64,000 bases of DNA from Hyphodiscus hymeniophilus. Taxonomy: Eukaryota > Ascomycota > Leotiomycetes > Helotiales > Hyphodiscaceae. The notes under the pieces are model-generated. The model was not told the DNA's origin and did not search any database. It saw only the letters and a list, made by a program, of their open reading frames with translations. Position numbers and translations under genes: made by a program. Of the stretch, positions 12,569-23,620 are shown piece by piece. The stretch lies in NCBI GenBank assembly GCA_016508695.1, contig VNKQ01000020.1, positions 895,989 to 959,988 on the forward strand. The letters run 5' to 3'. Within the stretch, counting starts at the first letter, position 1. The number at the start of each line of letters is the position of its first letter.

Positions 12569-13924
12569 ATGTGGCTTCCTTCAGCGCTGTTCATGCTGTT
12601 GTGCATGTTACAGCTTGCCGTGTGCACAGAAGACTTTTATAAAGTATGTTGCCTTTGTCACATCTTCACCTCGCAATCGCTAATACAGACCAAGCTTCTT
12701 GGAATAGACAAACAAGCATCCGAACGAGAAATCAAACGCGCGTACCGAACCCTGAGCAAGAAATACCATCCCGATAAGAACCCGTACGATCAACAAGATC
12801 TTTCGAGGAATTGAGATTCTAATAGTAGATTTAGAGGCAATGATACGGCCAAGCAAAAGTTCGTCGAAGTAGCCGAAGCATACGAAGCTCTCTCCGAGCC
12901 CGAAACCCGCAAGATTTACGATCAGTACGGCCACGATGGCCTTAAGCAGAGACAGCAAGGAGGAGGAGGAGGCGGAGGCCACCATGACCCATTTGACATT
13001 TTCAGCCGGTTCTTCGGCGGTGGAGGGCACTTTGGACAGCCTGGCCAACGACGAGGCCCTGACATGGAAGTCCGAGTCGGTGTTCCTCTCAGAGACTTTT
13101 ACAATGGACATTCGACGGAGTTCCAGCTTGAGAAACAGCAGATATGTGACGAGTGCGAGGGTTCTGGAAGTGCGGATGGTCAGGTTGATCAGTGCACGCA
13201 TTGTGGCGGCCATGGGATTGTTGTCAAGAAGCATATGCTGGCCCCGGGTATTTTTCAGCAGGTGCAGGTGCAGTGCGAGCATTGTGGTGGGCAGGGCAAG
13301 ACAATCAAACATAAGTGTCCAGTATGCAGTGGGACGAGGGTCGTGAGGAAGGTTAGCACGCATCAGCTGGTTATTGAGAGGGGTGCGCCTAAGGGACAGA
13401 AAATCAATTATGAGAATGAGGCAGACGAGAGCCCGGATTGGGTTGCCGGAGATCTGCACGTTACGTTGGTCGAGAAAGATGCTGACCTTGTCGAGGACAA
13501 CGAGTTGAAAGTCGATGGAACCTTCTTCAGACGAAAGGGAAATGATTTATACTGGAAGGAGGTACTCGGGCTCAGAGAGGCATGGCTGGGGGAATGGACA
13601 CGAAACCTCACACATTTGGACGGGCATGTTGTGCAACTCTCTAGAAAAAGGGGGGATACCGTTCAGCCAGGACAAGTGGAGAGAGTTGCGGGAGAAGGAA
13701 TGCCCAAGTGGCATGAAGATGGTGACAGCGTTTACCATCAGACAGAATTTGGCGATTTACTCGTCGAATACGTTGTCGTGCTACCCGATCAAATGGAGAA
13801 GGGAATGGAGAAAGATTTTTGGGCAACATGGGAGAAATGGCGGAAGAAGAACGGGGTCAATCTTCAAAAAGATAGCGGCAGACCAGAAGGGCCTGTGATT
13901 GCTGCGCGCAAGGATGAGCTTTGA
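12569..13924 (+). CDS. scj1: ER-lumenal DnaJ/HSP40 co-chaperone (Scj1-like)
   Basis: Exons 12569-12643, 12695-12783 and 12835-13924 give 417 residues. The protein starts with a signal peptide (MWLPSALFMLLCMLQLAVC) and ends with KDEL, an ER-retrieval signal, so it works in the ER lumen with BiP. The J domain follows (FYKLLGIDKQASEREIKRAYRTLSKKYHPDKNPG, with HPD). Next are a Gly-rich linker with DPFDIFSRFFGGG and four zinc-finger repeats (CDECEGSG, CTHCGGHG, CEHCGGQG, CPVCSGTR). A substrate-binding C-terminal region completes a type I DnaJ. Intron 1 can end at 12688 (CAG) or 12694 (AAG), both in frame. The second restores the usual FYKLLG and is preferred; the first adds Thr-Lys. Confidence 0.95.
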
Positions 13925-14330
13925 GCAGTGTGTATTGTATCATTACTAGAAATACCAAACGATGTCAAGATGCAAGTCTCATTTATCCACAGAGAGATAG
14001 TGAAGATGTAATTTCGATTAAACTCTTGATTACCTTACAGAAGAGCAGGTATCGATCTCGTGATTACTGTGAAAACCCTTCGCTCGCTTGCTCTGAAAGA
14101 AAAGCCACTAGCATCGTCATCCGCCTTCTCGTCAACGCCATGCTTTTGATACAGTGAGAGAAAATCGATGCGAATGCCGGGAATGTTCTAAGTAATAATC
14201 GTTATCGTATCTCTTAGTCGAGAATTGGCGGAATTTCGATGGAGTGTTGTGGCGTGATGTGTGGATTAAAGATCTGGCAGGCTCGCCGTCAACCACCACT
14301 GACCCCAATGGCTACCAGGTCGTCGACCAT
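13925..14330. other. Intergenic spacer between convergent genes
   Basis: 3' flanks of the Scj1-like gene and the MARVEL gene. Nothing else is supported. Confidence 0.55.
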
Positions 14331-14874
14331 CTAAACCCGGGCTGATCTGTACCATCGGCGACGACTATTGGCTGTGGTGGCAGTTGCTCGGCGGCGATGG
14401 ACAACCCAGAGACCGATGAGTGCAGAGGCGAGGAAGAAAATAGCGGCCAAGAAGGCGAAAGCGACATCAGCCTTGGATTTGGCGCACTCAGATTTTCCAG
14501 TGATGCCATGCCAGTTCCAAACGCTGCCGCAGTTCATAGGTCCGACATAGTTGACAAGAAGACCAAAGGCAACGATATAGAGGATGAAGAGGATCAGGTC
14601 GGCGGGCCAATGGAGGAAGCTGTTGGCGAAGGGGAAGAGGAAAATGAGGGAGAAGAGGATACCGAGAGCCGCAACGACCTCAGTGTAGATGAATCTCTTC
14701 TCGGACCATGCTGACGTGGACTTGTGTTGATGAAGCCACTGGCCTGTTAGACCTGCGACCGTTGCAGAGAAAGCAAGCTGTGATATTGTTAGAATGTTTT
14801 TCTGGAGTGAAGCTCAAGAAAGAACTCACCTCGCCGATGCGAAGGCACAGGGAAACCAAGTCAGTGAGAATCAT
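14331..14874 (-). CDS. MARVEL-domain four-helix membrane protein
   Basis: Exons 14830-14874 and 14331-14777 (52-nt intron) encode 163 residues. Four hydrophobic segments fit the MARVEL layout: MILTDLVSLCLRIGELAFSATVAGL; VVAALGILFSLIFLFPF; LILFILYIVAFGLLVNY; and, after a short loop with two Cys (NCGSVW, SECAKSKA), VAFAFLAAIFFLASALIGLWVV. The cytosolic tail is Arg-rich (HRRRATATT). Fungal MARVEL proteins such as Nce102 sit in plasma-membrane subdomains, but this one is not close enough to name. The family call rests on topology and the NCG...AKSKADVAFAF pattern. Confidence 0.8.
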
Positions 14875-16336
14875 GTTGGAGATCTGGACGTCTTTTCCTT
14901 CGAGTTGATGAAGTCAGGTTAATAGAGTCGGGGTTGAGTTGTCGAAGAGAATAAAAATCTGAGAAGATATCTACTTCTTTGCTCGTATGGTCTGAAGGGG
15001 TGGTGGCTGTTTATCGTTGGAAGAGTTGTGTGAGAGGAAGAGCAAGGAGTCTTATAAGTGATGTACGGGCGATTCGATGTAATTATTCACTGATGCAGGA
15101 AGCCGTGACGAAGGTGAGCTTAAGACAAGACGCAAGCACATTTCCCAGGCGGTGAATGACTCAAAGGCAAACGCTGCTCTACGTACCGCTACAAGTACCG
15201 CCCCAACCACTCAAAATAACCGAGCGACATGAAAGACCCAGCGATATGACATACCGACGGCATTCAAGTCATAATAGGCGGGCGTCATGATATCCGCACC
15301 TCTTCATTCCTTGGTTCTGTGGCGCTGGCGTCAAGTGTGGCTAAAAGTCAACATGAAACACCTTACGAACGGATCCCTTCTGGATTTGGGTATGTCGTAC
15401 GAAAGCTGGAAAAGCAAATTCGTCACCAAGTGTTCAGAAGAGAGCGACAACAAAGAACTGCAGGCGGTCAGACAAATCATGAACTATCATGCGTACAACT
15501 TATCAGCCCACGTTTTGCTATTGGATATCCGAATCGGAGTTCCAAGCAATCAAGCTGGATATGAGGTCCAGGTGACAAGACTTGCTCAATAGCTGTGTAA
15601 AGTTGGCACAATTACCCTGCCCTGCCTGGGTTGTCCTCGGTGAAGATTATTAAATTTCGCAATGCTCTGGCGATCCTTGTGAATGACGGAAACTTCCAAA
15701 AACTTGTTTACCTGTAAGTTGAGGTGACAGCCTTGACAACCAGCCTGTGAAACAGTCTTGCAAACGGTATTGGAGATGGTTTGGAGAGAAAGTTGGCAAG
15801 TCGTCCAGCTCACTCGCTTCCTACTTAGCGGTGGCGTGGAAGTGTGGCTGATGTCACCAACTTCTCGACTGTAGCTTCACCGCATTATCGTTTTGATCAC
15901 CTCATGCGTTGACTCGAAGCAAGCGACAGGTGTGGCACACCACGCGTTCGAAGCTTACTTCGGCATTAGCTTCCAAGAAGCTGAGATGTTACATTTCTTT
16001 GAGCGTTCGCCGCAAGTCGCAGCGAGCTTCTGAATATGGTTCTAGATCGAGCGCACAAGCAATCAGAGGGTTGTCCTTGTGGCCTTTTTAGAACAGCTGT
16101 AGAAGCTGGAGAGGCAAACACGGTTTGTGGTGCAGCAGTACACTGTAGTCATTAGGTGCGGATGCATATTGCGTCGTCTTTCTCTCTCCTAGGTTTCCTG
16201 CGATCGTCTTGATTCTTGTATATTCAAGCCTTTTTTAATGAGTATCCGAGTCCGCTAGGCTTCCAGAATTGGTCTCGATAGATTTGGGAGATATATACAG
16301 TGTGCATGGTAACTATCTAACTAGCAACACAGACAC
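14875..16336. other. Intergenic region of about 1.5 kb with no supported gene
   Basis: The first 150-200 bp are the probable leader and promoter of the MARVEL gene. The remainder has only short frames on both strands (for example 15287-15592) without recognisable domains or credible splice structure. No RNA gene or repeat was seen. Confidence 0.5.
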
Positions 16337-17437
16337 CTAGGCATGGTTTGAAGCATGGGCACGGCCCAGCGTTTCCGCCCTATGCCACGGAGGAGCAATA
16401 TGATAGACGGTGGCATGAAATAAGCTACCAGTGAGTGGCCCGATCCACCATACCCATTGGTCTACATTGCCGTTTCTGATCAGTTTATGTTTCCATTCCG
16501 GAAACTCCAGAGAGAACAACTTACACTTAAAGTCCTGGCGAGCAACGGCATATGAGAAGCAGCGAGCAGGATTCATATTGGCTCCTCCATATCCGGCCGC
16601 GATACCAACAGTCGCGAATGTTGTGAGACCAAGAGCAGATCCTACAAGAAATGGGCCCAGTTTCGGACCCATGACTTGAGCTTGTCGTGGATCGAGACCT
16701 ACCCCGAAGGCGATGAACCTATACACTGTGAGAGGGGATATAAGAAGTGAGAAGCGGTACCAACAGCAAAATAAAGCTCATGACGGATTCGATCAGGTAG
16801 ACTTGACCTTGATCTATCAGTTCCGGCTCAAAAAAGCAACCTCCTCCCTGATACCTGTATTGAAGTCAGAGCAGAGGATAAGTATGTCAACTGAGCTGCT
16901 TACAGTTGTGTCAGATTACGCCCATAGCTTCCCCTGATCAACCCGCCACCAAGAGCGGCTCCTGCAGTTTGCCCGATCAAATACAACGTTCCTCGACAGA
17001 AACCAGTGAGCCCTGTGACCATGGTCGAGAATGTGATGAGAGGGTTGGTGTGGCCACCAGTGGACGGTGCCATTGCCCATATGAAAAGGCTTATGAGGAA
17101 GATGTTGGTGATGCCAACATATGGAGCGGCCTGGAGTGTATTGAAACTACCAATTGTCGTATGGATCATGGCAGATAGATATACCAGCGATGTTGTACCA
17201 ACAAACTCGATGAACTGGATGGACTTTAAGCACAAGGTCCGCTCGGAAGGGCGTCATACAAACACTTACAGCAGACTTCCACACACTGATATCATTCCAT
17301 CCATCTGTGAAGTAGTTGTATAAAATACTTCTCAAGGCTCGTGATTTTGCAGACTTTCTACTATCCTCGCGCAAGTTCGGCGCGAAACTGCCGGGAAATT
17401 GAGTACTCGGACTCGGAACGAGCCTCTTTTCCGACAT
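16337..17437 (-). CDS. Aquaporin-like MIP channel with an altered first NPA motif
   Basis: Five exons, 17270-17437, 16904-17223, 16765-16854, 16525-16718 and 16337-16461, give 298 residues. The first ATG is at 17437. Six membrane segments are visible, with the two half-helices of the MIP fold. The second signature is intact (GGANMNPARCFSYAV, Arg of the selectivity filter after NPA). The first reads GGHTNPLITF, Leu replacing Ala. Other MIP landmarks are QFIEFVGTTSLVYL in helix 1 and FGVGLDPRQA. The third intron has a weak GTTGGT donor, needed to join ILL to FIAFG in frame. Such fungal channels may pass water or small solutes; substrate is unknown. It is divergent from the complex I subunit gene. 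Confidence 0.88.
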
Positions 17438-17936
17438 GGACACGACAAGACAGAAGCGTGAGAGTACTATGGTGAAGTGAAAACCAGAAAGAACAGGACT
17501 TTGATCTTTATGCTATTGGTGCATGCTCACTCAGCTCAGGTACGAGATTTGAAGCAATTTCAAAGCTCCAGATCAGTAAGATATATGCTCATTGCTGATT
17601 AAGGCAAATGACTAGCGAAATCACGGTAAACAGAACGCACGTGATCAACCCCATGGTCTTTGATTATAAAACGGGTTGCAAGATAATATGGAAAGACTGT
17701 AGTTGTAAGGGGTTTCGCAATGCAAGAAAACGCCGTGGGTTGGTATAGCGCAGGAGTAGCCAAGAACTCTCAAGGTACCTACTCTACTCGATTTTACCAG
17801 CTTTGTATGGGGATGCACTAGGACCATTGGACCAATCAAATCATTGGCGAATCCAAGCGGAGCTTGCTTCGATAATCGAACATCAAGACAACCACTGTCG
17901 ACCTCAACCCAGCCATTGCGCCTCCTCACCGCGACA
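17438..17936. promoter_or_regulatory. Divergent promoter region with a CCAAT/ATTGG cluster
   Basis: The 499 bp separates the start codons of the aquaporin-like and complex I genes. Near the complex I side, 17827-17848 holds ATTGG, CCAAT and ATTGG within 22 bp. CCAAT boxes bind the fungal HAP/CBC complex, which commonly regulates respiratory genes, so a link to the complex I gene is a reasonable inference. Confidence 0.5.
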
Positions 17937-18953
17937 ATGGCATCCAAACTCACTCCATATCTCTTCCGGTCTGCTGTTCGGCCAGTCCGCATAGCTTCAC
18001 GAGTGCAATGCCGACCGTTTACGGCCAGCACAAGGTTTGGCAGTGATGCCCTTCACGTCGTGAGACCTCCGATCCCCCTCCCCCAACCCTCCTACACAGC
18101 TTGAGAAGCTCATACATAGAATCACAGCATCGTGATACGCCCGAAAATAATGCGAACATCCCCTTCAAGTTCACAGAGCAGAACAACAAGCTCGTGGATG
18201 AGATTCTCAAACGCTACCCACCCCAATACAAGAAAGCCGCTGTTATGCCAATCCTCGATCTGGGTCAACGACAGCATGGATTCACGAGCTTGAGTGTCAT
18301 GAATGAGGTAGCTAGGATACTAGAGATGCCACCAATGCGAGTTTATGAGGTTGCGACGTTCTACACCATGTACAATCGTGATCCAGTCGGAAAATGGCAT
18401 TTGCAAGTTTGCACTACGGTAGGTCGAGGTACTTGGACATAAAGTGAGCAGCCTACTGATGTCACATCTGCAGACCCCATGCCAGCTTGGAGGCTGTGGT
18501 AGCGACAAGATCGTTCAAGCTATCAAAGATCATCTCGGAATCACCCCTGGCCACACCACTGAAGACGGACTTTTCACCTTCGTCGAAGTCGAATGCCTCG
18601 GCGCATGCGTCAACGCACCAATGATTCAAATCAATGACGACTACTACGAGGATCTGACGCCCGAAACCACAGTTGCACTGTTGAAGGCATTACAAGCGAG
18701 CGCAAAGCATGTCGAGACCACCGCGTCAAGTTCCAATGTTGAAGGTGGAAAGGGTGCACTCACTGGCGACGATAAGAATGTCAAGAGTGGCTCCGAGGTA
18801 GGAGAAGGAGGTGGAAAGATCTATGAGGTGGATGGTGTGAAAGTCCCATCACCGGGCCCCATGAGTGGAAGGAAGACTTGTGAGAACCTTGCGGGGTTGA
18901 CGAATTTGACCAGCGAGCCGTGGAGCACCGAGGTATTCCGAAAAGACTTGTAG
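17937..18953 (+). CDS. nuo-24: Mitochondrial complex I 24-kDa subunit (NDUFV2/NuoE-type)
   Basis: Exons 17937-18059, 18128-18418 and 18474-18953 give 297 residues. The start at 17937 yields an Arg/Ser-rich mitochondrial presequence (MASKLTPYLFRSAVRPVRIASR). The thioredoxin-like NuoE core follows: PFKFTEQNNKLVDEILKRYP, YKKAAVMPILDLGQRQHGFTS, YEVATFYTMYNRDPVGK. The 2Fe-2S (N1a) ligands are in VCTTTPCQLGG and ECLGACVNAPM. The acidic/Gly-rich stretch near residues 225-260 precedes the fungal tail (GPMSGRKTCENLAGLTNLTSEPW). It is part of the NADH-dehydrogenase module in the mitochondrial matrix arm. Confidence 0.96.
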
Positions 18954-19833
18954 ACTAGATGTTAAATTAAATGCATGTACATACCCCTTGTCTTCATGAT
19001 ACCGCATCGGCTCCCAGTGGCCTACAGACCTTTGGGACGTGTATCGGCTGCAGAGAAGCGGAGATCTCTTAGTTGTAAACCCAGAAGCTTCAAAAAGGGC
19101 CCGTCAGGCTTAATGTTTATTTCAATATTCGCTATTACATGTTAATTCGAATCGTCTACTGGTCTTTGGTAGCTTTGGCTTATTGCATGCCGACGTTATG
19201 TTCGCATGACGATTCATAGCAGCAAATAAAGAGAGCCGCTGCCCTCGGCCAGTGGCGGTAATAAATATCACAGATTGGCTTATTGAGACGTGTTTTATGA
19301 GTAGGTAGTTATGTTTATAGATAAGATAGTTTGGATTCACGAATAAGTCTCCTGATCTGCGACGAGTGGTGGCATAACTACACTCGATCTGCGGTGCCTA
19401 ACCCGCCTTCAGACTTGCCTCTTTAAACAAATCAGTTTGCGCTTGGTAGTTGGAGTTAATTACTATGCCACCTCTGGTATTTAACAAGTTTTTTTGTCAT
19501 TTCAGAGCGTCTGTAATATCTCTGCCTTCTCTCTACATTCGAGGAGTTTGAAAACAGTCAAAATTCCCTGGGACTTAGCCGGCAAGTGTCTGTGAGCCTT
19601 TTTGGGAGCAAAAGAACAAAAGCATTTATCAAAGGTGATTTGGCTAGCCTTGCTGCCTTTGGCAATGTGGTAGTAAACAAAATCATTATGTATATTTGTT
19701 GTCCTCTACAATAAGACCTAGCCTCAGACCTGAAGAGGGACCACGATGCCTTGCTTCAGATAAACATTCCTTCTATAAAATCAGTAACGTAAAGGACAGA
19801 AATAAGAAGTCGTTCATCTTGCTCATTTCTCTC
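18954..19833. other. Intergenic region between convergent genes, no gene seen
   Basis: About 880 bp between the complex I subunit gene and the CFEM gene. It contains short AT-rich stretches but no supported coding, RNA or repeat element. Confidence 0.5.
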
Positions 19834-20492
19834 TTACAGAATGACCGCAAACATGGCAGCAGCTCCGACCAAGACCTCTCTCACATGGAGCTTCTCACCA
19901 GGACTGGTCGATACTGTAGCTGGTATTCGAATCGTGGGTGATGCTGGTGAGATAGTTGGTGTGGTACCTGGTGAAGTCGTTGCCGCAGCTGGCAATACAG
20001 TGAATACACTCCCCGGTGCACCCATGGACGTGGTAGTAGGTAGGAAACTACCACCAGATATTACGGAATTTGCAAATGGGGCGCGCATTTCTATATGGAT
20101 TGGCGGCTGTGGTGATGGCGAGGAGGGTGGCAACGCCGGGGGTGATAATTCTCCTGACCCTGCCTGTATATCACAGATCTCGCTAACAAGTCGGTAGACC
20201 GCTTGCAGAAACGTCAGTGCATTGCAGTATGAAGGTTTTCTTATGACTACGTACTCAGGGCATCGGATGTAGAGCAGGCTTTCAGTACACACGGATTGAC
20301 GGCCGTCGTGATATCAGACTTTGCTGAACCGCATTGGCAGGCATAGTCGTCCAGCCCACAGCCAGCACCAGAGATGGCCGCCGTCAAGCACGTGAGCGAA
20401 CACGAAGGAAGCTGAGATACCGCATTGAAGATGGATTGAGATAATGCGACAGCTGCGAGCAGAGGCACGATTGCAGTTTGTGAGAAACGCAT
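19834..20492 (-). CDS. CFEM-domain secreted or GPI-anchored surface protein
   Basis: Exons 20255-20492 and 19834-20201 encode 201 residues. A signal peptide (MRFSQTAIVPLLAAVALSQS) precedes a CFEM domain with all eight cysteines: PSCSLTC, GAGCGLDDYACQC, NPCVLKAC and, after the intron, SEIC. The second half is a Ser/Thr/Pro-rich stalk. It ends in a short hydrophobic tail (VLVGAAAMFAVIL) preceded by a small-residue region, which suggests a GPI anchor. CFEM proteins act in heme/iron capture, cell-wall structure or host interaction; the Asp in GLDDYAC is the residue linked to heme binding in studied members. Which role applies here cannot be told. Confidence 0.9.
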
Positions 20493-22708
20493 CCTGGAGA
20501 TTCCGCTGTGTTTTGAACGTCAAGAGGTAGCAAGACCTCTTTTGGTGACCTTGAATGAGAGAAGAAGGTAAAAGAGGGTGGAGGGTCGGTAAGATCTTTT
20601 ATTGCGGTGCTCATTGGAAGTATCTGCATTTTCGCTTGCCCTGATTATGGGGAAAGCGTCTTCTGACAAGGTACTATTCCCCTGTTTGTTGACCATCCTC
20701 GGCAGCACTTCTGAACAGGACGAGTCTGCTCACAACAGCTCAATCGGGAAGGGCGACAGAGCTGAAAGGGATTGACTTTACCGTATTGAGCATGAATCAA
20801 TAAACACCAAGGGTACAAGGGTAAGTAAGAACCAAAGATCAGGTGCTAGGTCGTCGTCCAACCCTTGGCAAAGTCCGAGCAAACTTTTCAAAGGAAGCAA
20901 TAGGATTGGTTAATAAGCTATGATCTCGGCCATATCCGTCACTTGAACCAGGCTAGATCATAAAAGTTTGCACTTGTAGAAGCTCCTGTCTTGAAGGCCC
21001 TTGGCGGTATGGTCATGTATTGGCTCTAGATTAGGTAGTACTGTACAGCGACTTCGCTCTCTAGATGGTTGCGAAGAAAATCGAAAAGTGCAGTCAGGGT
21101 ATTAAGAACAACTTTGCAGAGAAAATGATAGATACTTTCGATAATGCCTCAACATTGTAAAACTTGTGGCAGAGAAAATTACCCAGGCCACTTTTAGAAA
21201 CCGGGATACCATATCCATGAACACAGTCTGGGGAAATAAGAGGGCTTGTTAATCCTAGGGAAAATAAAGTTGACCAGGTCCACTTCGCTGCCGCCACTCA
21301 CGTAGGCCATAGAAGGCCAGTGGCGCAACACCGCTGTCTTTGCACATGATTGTATGGGAGGAGATGTACACATATACCGAGGTGAGTCGTGTAAGTTGAG
21401 GAAATGATGATTTGGGGCGGGGGGGTTTCTAAAGATCATTCCCGCAGTCTAATGGATGATCTGCGGGATGATGGCATATCCAGTATGGCAATCACTGGGC
21501 TTTGTGCGCAAGGACAGACAGAATTGGTCCTACTGCAATTCGAAATCAGTTGAAAAATCAGATTCTGATCGCAATTCATCTAGGAGAGATGTGTATGTAC
21601 CGACCTAGGATACCTCTCTTGCGGATGCAGGAAGAAAAGAGTCAGATGCCCGTTGATCTTGCACGCCCACTTTTTGATCGCAACTCCCAAAATGGAAAGA
21701 GAGCTAAGGTTGCCGTCCTCACATACACGACAAGTCTGGATTAGTGTAGATACTATTGACAGCCACATCAACTTCGAAGAGTGGAGTTGTGGTATGGAGA
21801 GGCCCGAGGTTTTCTTCCCGTGTCTGTGGAGATAGAGGGGTAGCTCGGCTGTCCCCTGACTCTGCTTTTTCATGTGAGACTCCCGACATTGACGACAATG
21901 ATGATCTTAGCCAGGGGAGAAACCGGAACGAGGCAGCAATTCGCTAAGGAACCAGAAGAGATTGGCCAAAGGCTAAACTTTGTAAACCCAAAAGAAATGT
22001 TGAGGCATTGTGTTGCATGCAGTAAACGATTGGCCGATAAATGCGACGCGAAAGCAACGTACAGTACTTTAAAAAAAAAAACTTGCGAAGACTATTCGCT
22101 GCGATCTAAAACGCTCAAAATTTCTGAAATACCATCCTAGATATTGCAAAACTCTTTTACCCTTCGTGCTCTCCAGGGTCTCGAGGAACATGCTCGTCAA
22201 CATTCGTCAATATCAAAGCACGCTTAAACGCTCAAGCCAGAGGACCAGCATAAATACACTTGTGAAAATGATTAAGCTGAAGTATCGATTCAAAAGATTT
22301 TAGGTTCTAGACAGGGTTTTTGCCTGGGTATTTGGAACTGTTTAGAAAATATCACCTAAAACAGTCCTTGAAAGTTGGTGTCCGATTCTCCCCCTCTTGC
22401 CCACTTGATGCAACACATCGACAACAACACCACACGCGAGGCAGCAAGGAGCCCCGTAATCTGCTCAATCTATCAAGCGCCCCTTTGAGCGCCAGGTCGA
22501 ACTCGACCACCCTCTTCCGACCAATAGTATCATCCTCAAAACCTCCAAACCTCAAACCCTCAAGTTGAGGATAGCACCAGTTCTCCTACACGAGATCGAG
22601 ACAATGTTCGATCCTTGATCAAAGACTCGTTTGAATCCTCCCCTCTTGCCTCTAAATTGAGCGCTCTAAAGCCATGACCCGGAACCAAGAAGCTCCAAAC
22701 ACACCAAC
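20493..22708. other. Gene-poor spacer of about 2.2 kb
   Basis: Only short overlapping frames occur on both strands, none with a recognisable domain or believable exon structure. An oligo-A run lies near 22070-22081. The first few hundred bases upstream of 20493 are the likely CFEM promoter. Confidence 0.5.
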
Positions 22709-23350
22709 TCAGAATCCATTAACGACCTTACTCGCATACTTTCGATGCAACAGAAACCGGTTCTGACTTATTCGGAGTTTACTCTCTGTCATCTCCTCCC
22801 TCCCACTCAATTCGGCGAAGTTGGCGCTATTTAATTGCGCGCCGCCGTTTTCTCGACTATCTGGTGACGCCCCCTCTTGGTCCGCGACACCACTGGCCGC
22901 AATTGATGAGTTAGGAGGATCGCTATGCATCAGGACTTTCCAGACGAGATTCATCCAGGCAACATCAACGGGCTCGTCTGGGTGACTTGCCCATGGAGAC
23001 CACTAGACCGACAATTAGCAAGTGCCTATCTGACATAGTCTTCGAGAGAATCAGATGCGCATTTATGTTCACTTGATAAACTGCGTCCTTGTCGATTGAG
23101 GGGGGAACATGTGCGAATGATGCGACGAGAGCGTTCTTACCATGACAGCAGGCCTGTCGAACGAGTTATGGGCAAGCATGACAATGGCGCGATGTGACGC
23201 TCCATAGTCCAACCACTTGGGAATGAAGGAGAAGAGCATCGGGAAAGCGATTGTGGAGAAAGAACGACAGACAAGACGACATTCTGGTAGGGAAGATGTG
23301 GGGACGTGAAGTAGGATTTCGCGCAGAATTTCTGGTGGAAGATTGTCCAT
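22709..23350 (-). CDS. Small F-box protein
   Basis: Exons 23141-23350 and 22709-23002 encode 167 residues. The first ATG is at 23350 (MDNLPPEILREILLHVP). The F-box occupies about residues 1-45: LPPEILREILLHVPTSSLPECRLVCRSFSTIAFPMLF. It is followed by YGASHRAIVMLAHNSFDRPAVMWSPWA and a short, poorly structured tail. F-box proteins bring targets to SCF ubiquitin ligases through Skp1. The intron (138 nt) is longer than most here, but its removal joins two segments without a stop. The C-terminal substrate-binding part is very short, so this could be a truncated member of a larger family. Confidence 0.72.
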
Positions 23351-23620
23351 CTTCGCGGTACACAAGATGAACGTTTGCGAAGAAAGATCAATCTGAAGCT
23401 CGAAAATGGGAAAATATGTTTTTAAGATTTAATTTCGTGGCCACAGCCAGTGGCAAGTGTCAGCACTGGGAAGAGGCTGACGTGAGGTTGATGATTACTG
23501 TCTCCGGCAATCGCCTTCGTAAAGTCGTATCCTTCGTAACCATCAGGGTATACCTTGAAAGCAATGCAACACCATCACCAAAAATAAATGAGCTCACTTT
23601 CTATGACTCCACTTAATACC

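Noticed and set aside
14397..14714. Plus-strand frame with an acidic, Glu-rich product
   Set aside because: It is antisense to the MARVEL gene, whose spliced frame has four clean membrane segments; the acidic run is the complement of hydrophobic codons.
17645..18031. Minus-strand frame of 128 codons
   Set aside because: It overlaps the start of the complex I subunit on the opposite strand and has no domain features.
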